From: Akkermansiaceae bacterium
GTDB taxonomy: Bacteria; Verrucomicrobiota; Verrucomicrobiia; Verrucomicrobiales; DEV007
Length of the DNA stretch: 64,000 bases
Reading direction: 5' to 3'
Assembly (NCBI GenBank): GCA_024233005.1
Contig: JACKQE010000014.1
Span: 62,001-126,000, forward strand
The position numbers and the translations under genes are program-made. Each line of letters opens with the position of its first letter. Position 1 is the stretch's first letter. The notes under the pieces were generated by a model. That model was not told the origin of the DNA. It was given only the letters and a program-made list of their open reading frames with translations, and did not search any database. Shown in pieces: positions 60,244 to 64,000 of the stretch.

Positions 60244-61947
60244 TCAGCGTCCGGCCGCCAAGCCTGGGATTCTGGGGTCATGGGCCGCGGTGAATCTGCC
60301 GGTCACAGGATCAAATTGGACACCTTGGGAGACCCCCAGGTGGTCACTCATTTCGAGGGTGTGACCTTTGGCCTGCAACAGGGCGACGATGTCAGCGGGC
60401 ATGGTCTTTTCGCACCGCACCACATCCGGACGCCATTGGTGGTGTAGCCGGGGGGCGGCGAGGGCATCCTGGATGCCCATCCTTTCGTCGATGACGTGGA
60501 GGAGCGCTTGGGTGACCTGGGTGATGATGGTCGGACCCCCCGCGGCTCCGAGGCTGAGGAAGGGTTTTCCGTCCCGCAGCACCAGCGTGGGACTCATGCT
60601 GGAAAGGGGGCGTTTGCCGGGGGCCACGGCGTTTGCTTCTCCTGAAACCAAACGGAACGCATTTGGAGTTCCCGGTTGTGCGGAAAAATCATCCATTTCA
60701 TTGTTCAACAAAAGACCGGTCCCCGGGATGACCACTTTGGATCCAAACGAGGTGTTGATCGTGCTGGTCATGGCAACCCAGGTACCTTCGGCGTCAGCCG
60801 CGGACACATGAGTGGTGTGTTTTTCGAACCAATCGGTATCCGCCAAGGGAGGTTGTCCGGGCAAGTCCACCGGGGTAGATTTGGCGGGGTCGATTTTTTC
60901 GGACAAGGAACGGATATAGGCAGGATCGATCAGTCCCTGGGGCACGTGAACAAAATCGGGATCTCCCAACCAATGGGACCGGTCGGCAAAAGCCAATTTC
61001 ATGGCTTCGACGGTCAGGTGGGCGCGCTCGGCAGGGGGGGATTGGCCCAGATCAAAGGTGTCCAGCATGGACAAGATCTGTGAGACGTGGACACCTCCGG
61101 AACTGGGGGGAGGAAATCCCACGATCTCGCAGCCCCGGTACTGCGAAAGGATGGGCTGTCTTTCCCTGGGTTCATAGGCAGCGAAATCCGACGCCGTCAG
61201 GAGCCCCCCATGGGCCTTCATCCAGCTTTCTGTCAACGCAGCGGTGCGGCCTTTGTAGAATGCGTCGCTGCCTTCCTTGGCGATTTCTCGAAGGGTCGCA
61301 GCCAAATCTGGTTGCCGAAGAAGTTCTCCCTCTTGGTAGGGGCTTGCATCGGATTTCAAAAAGACCGCTCGGGATCCCTCAAACTGCGCCAAGGTGGATG
61401 CTGTGGCGGCCAATTTGTCGGCAAATACAGCGTCGATTGGGAAACCGGCTTCCGCCAGTTGGGCGGCGGGTCCCACGATCTGGGCAAGGCTTAGTCGGCC
61501 CCATTTCTTCAAGGCCAAACTCCATGCCGCGAGAGAACCGGGGACCCCACAGGCAAGGGGGCCGGTCCGGCTCAATTCGGGGACGGCGGTGCCGTCGCGG
61601 ACGAACATGTCCCGGGTCGCTCCTGCGGGAGCCGTTTCCCGGCCATCGATTGCCGAGAGTGTTCCGTCAGGAGTCCGGATCAGGAGGAAGCATCCTCCAC
61701 CCAGACCCGAGTTGTGGCTGTCCACCACCGCCAGTGTGACGGCGGCGGCAATGGCGGCATCCACCGCATTACCGCCCGCTTCGAAGGCCTTGATGCCAGC
61801 CTGTGTGGCCAAAGGGTTCACCGTGGCCAAAGCCGAGCGCTTCCAGACCTCTGACGTTCCCGTTGCGGGGGCCTGCGCCTGCAGATGGGAGATCCCACTC
61901 AGGAAAAGAACCGCTCCAAAGAAGCGGAAGGCCCACGGATTCGTCAT
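60244..61947 (-). CDS. ggt: Gamma-glutamyltransferase
   Basis: The 567-residue protein has a signal peptide (FFGAVLFLSGISHLQA) and the full GGT layout: AGGNAVDAAIAAAVTLAV in the large subunit, PPPSSGGVHVSQIL, and the autocleavage site at Thr378 in HTTHVSAAD. GTGLLLNNEMDDFS and GAAGGPTIITQVTQ come later. It transfers or hydrolyses gamma-glutamyl groups, for example from glutathione, in the periplasm. It is monocistronic. Confidence 0.97.
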   Translation of the reverse strand: MTNPWAFRFFGAVLFLSGISHLQAQAPATGTSEVWKRSALATVNPLATQAGIKAFEAGGNAVDAAIAAAVTLAVVDSHNSGLGGGCFLLIRTPDGTLSAIDGRETAPAGATRDMFVRDGTAVPELSRTGPLACGVPGSLAAWSLALKKWGRLSLAQIVGPAAQLAEAGFPIDAVFADKLAATASTLAQFEGSRAVFLKSDASPYQEGELLRQPDLAATLREIAKEGSDAFYKGRTAALTESWMKAHGGLLTASDFAAYEPRERQPILSQYRGCEIVGFPPPSSGGVHVSQILSMLDTFDLGQSPPAERAHLTVEAMKLAFADRSHWLGDPDFVHVPQGLIDPAYIRSLSEKIDPAKSTPVDLPGQPPLADTDWFEKHTTHVSAADAEGTWVAMTSTINTSFGSKVVIPGTGLLLNNEMDDFSAQPGTPNAFRLVSGEANAVAPGKRPLSSMSPTLVLRDGKPFLSLGAAGGPTIITQVTQALLHVIDERMGIQDALAAPRLHHQWRPDVVRCEKTMPADIVALLQAKGHTLEMSDHLGVSQGVQFDPVTGRFTAAHDPRIPGLAAGR

Positions 61948-62137
61948 GCTCTCTTTATAGCGGATCCCCAGCTGTCAGGCAAGATAGCTTGTCCCCGACC
62001 TGCGAGCCAGGGGAACCGGGTTGCCTCCTTGGCAAACTTGTTGGAGTTTTATTTCAAGGGAGATCGCGGATTCGTGCGAGTGAAGCTTTCTTTTTAGGGG
62101 AGTTTGCCAAAAGCCAGAGAGGATCGAGTGACGGGCC

Positions 62138-63040
62138 CTATTTCCGCCATCGCAAAAACTGAGGCACTCCGTGATCCGGGTGCCATGAATCGAGGGAGCG
62201 GAGTTCCACCCGCATGCCGTGGTGATAGAGCCGGGAGTCAACCCATCCGCTGGGCTGGGGACGTTCGAAGACATAGGCGGTGGTTGGCAGATTCACCACA
62301 TAGAGCCCTTCGCGCGTTTGGGAAATGCCCCAGCGGTGGGTGTGGCCGTGGAAATAGGCCTTCACTTGACGTTGCGACGTGAGAAGGTTGAACAGGGCTC
62401 CCGAGTCTTTGAGTCCTCCACCCGGCCCCGGAGGGACTCCCTTCCCTCCAACAGGTTGCAGATGATGGTGGGCCATCACAATGGCCGGTTTGTCTTTGTG
62501 CCGATCGAGCATGGCGGCAAGCCAGATCAGTTGATCTTCTCCGATCCTGCCGGAGACCAAGCGACCCGTCTCCAGGGAATCCAAGAAGAACCAATTGGCC
62601 TCTTCCGCCGGCAGAAAGGATGTTCGTTTTCCCGGGACCAGCGACGATTCAGCTCCGGCACACCCGCAGGCCCGGCTCAAGGAATCTCGGTCATCGTGGT
62701 TGCCCAGGAGAAGATGAAGTCCGCGTCGGCTTTCGATGAGGGGATCGACCAACTCCGAGAAATTGGCATAGTCCTGCCCCTTTCCGAAGAGATGGGCACA
62801 ATCTCCGTTGACGATGACACCGGCATCTCCACCATCGCGATCAACAATCTCGGCGATGACTTTTCGGGCATTGGCTGCCATGCAGACCCCATGGCGCCTT
62901 TCGCCGAGGTCACCCGCGATGTGGGTGTCTGAAAGCAACGCCCAAGAGGATCCTCCCAAGGAGGCCGCCCCTGCCCCTTCCGGCAAGGCCACCGGGGACA
63001 GCAACCCGGCAACGCCAGAAAGGAAGTTCCGACGATTCAT
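62138..63040 (-). CDS. Secreted metallophosphoesterase, Tat-type
   Basis: From ATG at 63040 (MNRRNFLSGVAGLLSPVALP) the protein has 300 residues and a Tat-like signal. LLSDTHIAGDL, VNGDCAH, LLGNHDDRD, IVMAHHH and YFHGHTHRW are the five metal-ligand motifs of the calcineurin-like fold. Tat export suggests cofactor loading in the cytoplasm. The frame continues upstream to 63223 but with no sense for a protein. It could be a phosphodiesterase or phosphatase. Confidence 0.92.
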   Translation of the reverse strand: MNRRNFLSGVAGLLSPVALPEGAGAASLGGSSWALLSDTHIAGDLGERRHGVCMAANARKVIAEIVDRDGGDAGVIVNGDCAHLFGKGQDYANFSELVDPLIESRRGLHLLLGNHDDRDSLSRACGCAGAESSLVPGKRTSFLPAEEANWFFLDSLETGRLVSGRIGEDQLIWLAAMLDRHKDKPAIVMAHHHLQPVGGKGVPPGPGGGLKDSGALFNLLTSQRQVKAYFHGHTHRWGISQTREGLYVVNLPTTAYVFERPQPSGWVDSRLYHHGMRVELRSLDSWHPDHGVPQFLRWRK

Positions 63041-63385
63041 TAAATTTAAATGTAAAGGCATCCTGAATGTTAAAATATTCAATACTGGTTCAACACTCCT
63101 GTTTGGTGGCATTCTCGTGACACGGTCATCCACTTTCGGAGGCATGGCCCCGCCTGTTTTCAGACCCGGGAAATGCAGGTCCCGCCACCGGAGGCACCGA
63201 TGGAGACGGGGACTCACCGGCAACCTTCAGCAACCCAGAACCTTGCGAGGTTTCGCCCCCGGCGATGCCCACTGAGCTTCCGGCTATCGATGCCTGTTAC
63301 CTCGTGGAATCAAAGGCCAACGCTCCCTGTCATGGTAACCGAAAGTCTCCGGAACGTCAGGCCAAGGAGGCTGGGGACCAAAAGA
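63041..63385. other. Intergenic region upstream of the metallophosphoesterase gene, 345 bases
   Basis: The first 60 bases next to the gene are AT-rich (TAAATTTAAATG, TAAAATATTCAAT) and probably hold the promoter. The next 250 bases are GC-rich with several possible short hairpins (for example AACCTTGCGAGGTT at 63239-63252) and a CCGGCAACC stretch that recalls one arm of a SAM-I riboswitch, but the rest of that structure is missing. No gene seen; no clear RNA element. Confidence 0.4.
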
Positions 63386-64000
63386 TCAAGGAGTTTTGGC
63401 CACGGCCGGACGTTCCACTTTGAGGAGGACGGGAGGAGAAACCTGACCGCCATCGGCCGACGCCTTGATGAAAAACAAGCGTTCCGAAGCGGGGAGCCAT
63501 TTCGCGGCCGTGATGAAGAACTGCCGTTCGGTTTGATCCTCGACAATGAGAAGTCCGTTCAGCCCGATGTTGTCCACATAGGACCCGTGGGGGAGGTTCC
63601 TCCCCGCGTCTTCTTTGCCCAGCTCGATGCGTTCTTTGAAATCCAACCGCTCGGCCTGAACCTTTGCCGTGATGGTTTGACCCGGTTGGATGGTCAAGGT
63701 CAGATGTTTTCCCGGAGGGGTCACCGGAGCCCCGGACTGACCGTCGGGAAATACTGCGATGCGAAGTTTGGCCGGCGGTCCCAACTTGAACTCTCCAAGC
63801 GCTCCTGACAGTTCATGGCGCAGTGCCTGTCCGGTTTCCGAGCGGCCAGTGAGCAGCAGTTTGACGGACTGGGTTTGGGCCGCGGTCGGAGCTTTGGCAT
63901 CGCGGGAAGCATACACCGCCCCCAGCGCGGAAAACTGTCCGGCTTCGATCACGATCGGACTGGTGGCGCTGAATCCCGGCGGCAGGCCCATGATTTCAGC
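63386..64000 (-). CDS. C-terminal part of a large secreted protein, cut by window end
   Basis: The frame is open to the last base of the window, with codons AEI before the first visible Met at 63991, so the protein begins beyond it. The visible 204 residues are beta-rich: GLPPGFSATSPIVIEAGQFS, PPGKHLTLTIQPGQTI, and the end ADGGQVSPPVLLKVERP. Such GLPPGF.../IxxGQ repeats occur in the pre-peptidase-type beta sandwich regions of proteins associated with PSD1/DUF1501 systems in PVC bacteria, but no enzyme domain is visible here. Confidence 0.6.
   Translation of the reverse strand, partial: AEIMGLPPGFSATSPIVIEAGQFSALGAVYASRDAKAPTAAQTQSVKLLLTGRSETGQALRHELSGALGEFKLGPPAKLRIAVFPDGQSGAPVTPPGKHLTLTIQPGQTITAKVQAERLDFKERIELGKEDAGRNLPHGSYVDNIGLNGLLIVEDQTERQFFITAAKWLPASERLFFIKASADGGQVSPPVLLKVERPAVAKTP

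Noticed and set aside
63170..63300. Possible SAM-I riboswitch on the plus strand (CCGGCAACC)
   Set aside because: Only one arm resembles the S-box; the conserved GAUGA kink-turn and the P1 and P3 partners are missing, and no plus-strand gene follows.

Overview
The window is high-GC chromosomal DNA that most resembles a member of the Verrucomicrobiota (PVC group). The main pointers are a planctomycete/verrucomicrobial cytochrome-type DUF1549/DUF1553 protein paired with a DUF1501 protein, a thioredoxin-like protein with an SHD1 domain, many secreted Tat- or Sec-exported proteins, and a scarcity of clear Shine-Dalgarno sequences. The lineage is inferred from gene content. I see no rRNA, tRNA, CRISPR array, insertion sequence or prophage. 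Most of the window reads as core and lineage-specific chromosome, about 62 protein genes packed on both strands with many 4-nt ATGA overlaps.

Region by region. 1-3.7 kb: the end of a ferredoxin gene, dciA, a HAD hydrolase, folB, then an ECF sigma factor, a membrane anti-sigma-like protein and a PDZ protein with a protease-like but catalytically empty core. 3.7-10.2 kb (minus): SNF2 helicase, a PAS histidine kinase with a stand-alone receiver, and a secreted tandem metallo-beta-lactamase protein. 10.3-15.8 kb (plus): pseudopilin-like protein, DUF1549/1553 cytochrome, DUF1501 and a TPR protein. 15.9-24.7 kb: TPR-peroxiredoxin fusion, ArsC/Spx-like protein, H-type lectin, an ECF sigma/RskA-like anti-sigma/esterase operon, a minimal STAND-like NTPase, a cupin and the SHD1 thioredoxin. 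24.9-30.1 kb: rpsB-tsf with a strong terminator, a C39-like peptidase, a winged-helix/nuclease-like protein and a beta-PGM-like HAD.

30.3-38.4 kb: TlpA-like thioredoxin, lipoprotein, UDP-sugar pyrophosphorylase, proC, EVE protein, SGNH hydrolase, metallo-beta-lactamase and two secreted proteins. 38.6-45.3 kb: an orphan two-partner-secretion (TpsB) outer-membrane transporter, menC-like and glcF-like genes, a 51-residue ORF, a MidA-family methyltransferase and a PqqD/HlyD-like membrane protein. 45.4-50.9 kb (plus): macrodomain, AI-2E family permease, an unusual ClpX-like ATPase, a degenerate class III cyclase and recR. 50.9-64 kb: beta-CASP nuclease, a proline-rich TPR membrane protein, cysK, pterin dehydratase, a DUF1460 amidase, a GYF protein, an ECF sigma factor with a YfbK-like partner, an ABC-F ATPase, gamma-glutamyltransferase, a metallophosphoesterase and the C-terminal part of a large secreted protein that runs off the window.

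The strongest leads for something new are: a ClpX-like unfoldase without the zinc finger whose C-terminal small domain appears duplicated; a YfbK-family protein encoded after an ECF sigma factor from which the central vWA domain has been cleanly lost; an ECF sigma factor carrying a ten-G tract that could switch it off by slippage, in an operon with a membrane anti-sigma and a dead HtrA-like PDZ protein; and a STAND-like NTPase that stops where its sensor repeats would normally begin. Three separate ECF modules with three different partner architectures lie within 64 kb. All functional statements are from reading the sequence and remembered family knowledge; no database search was run.
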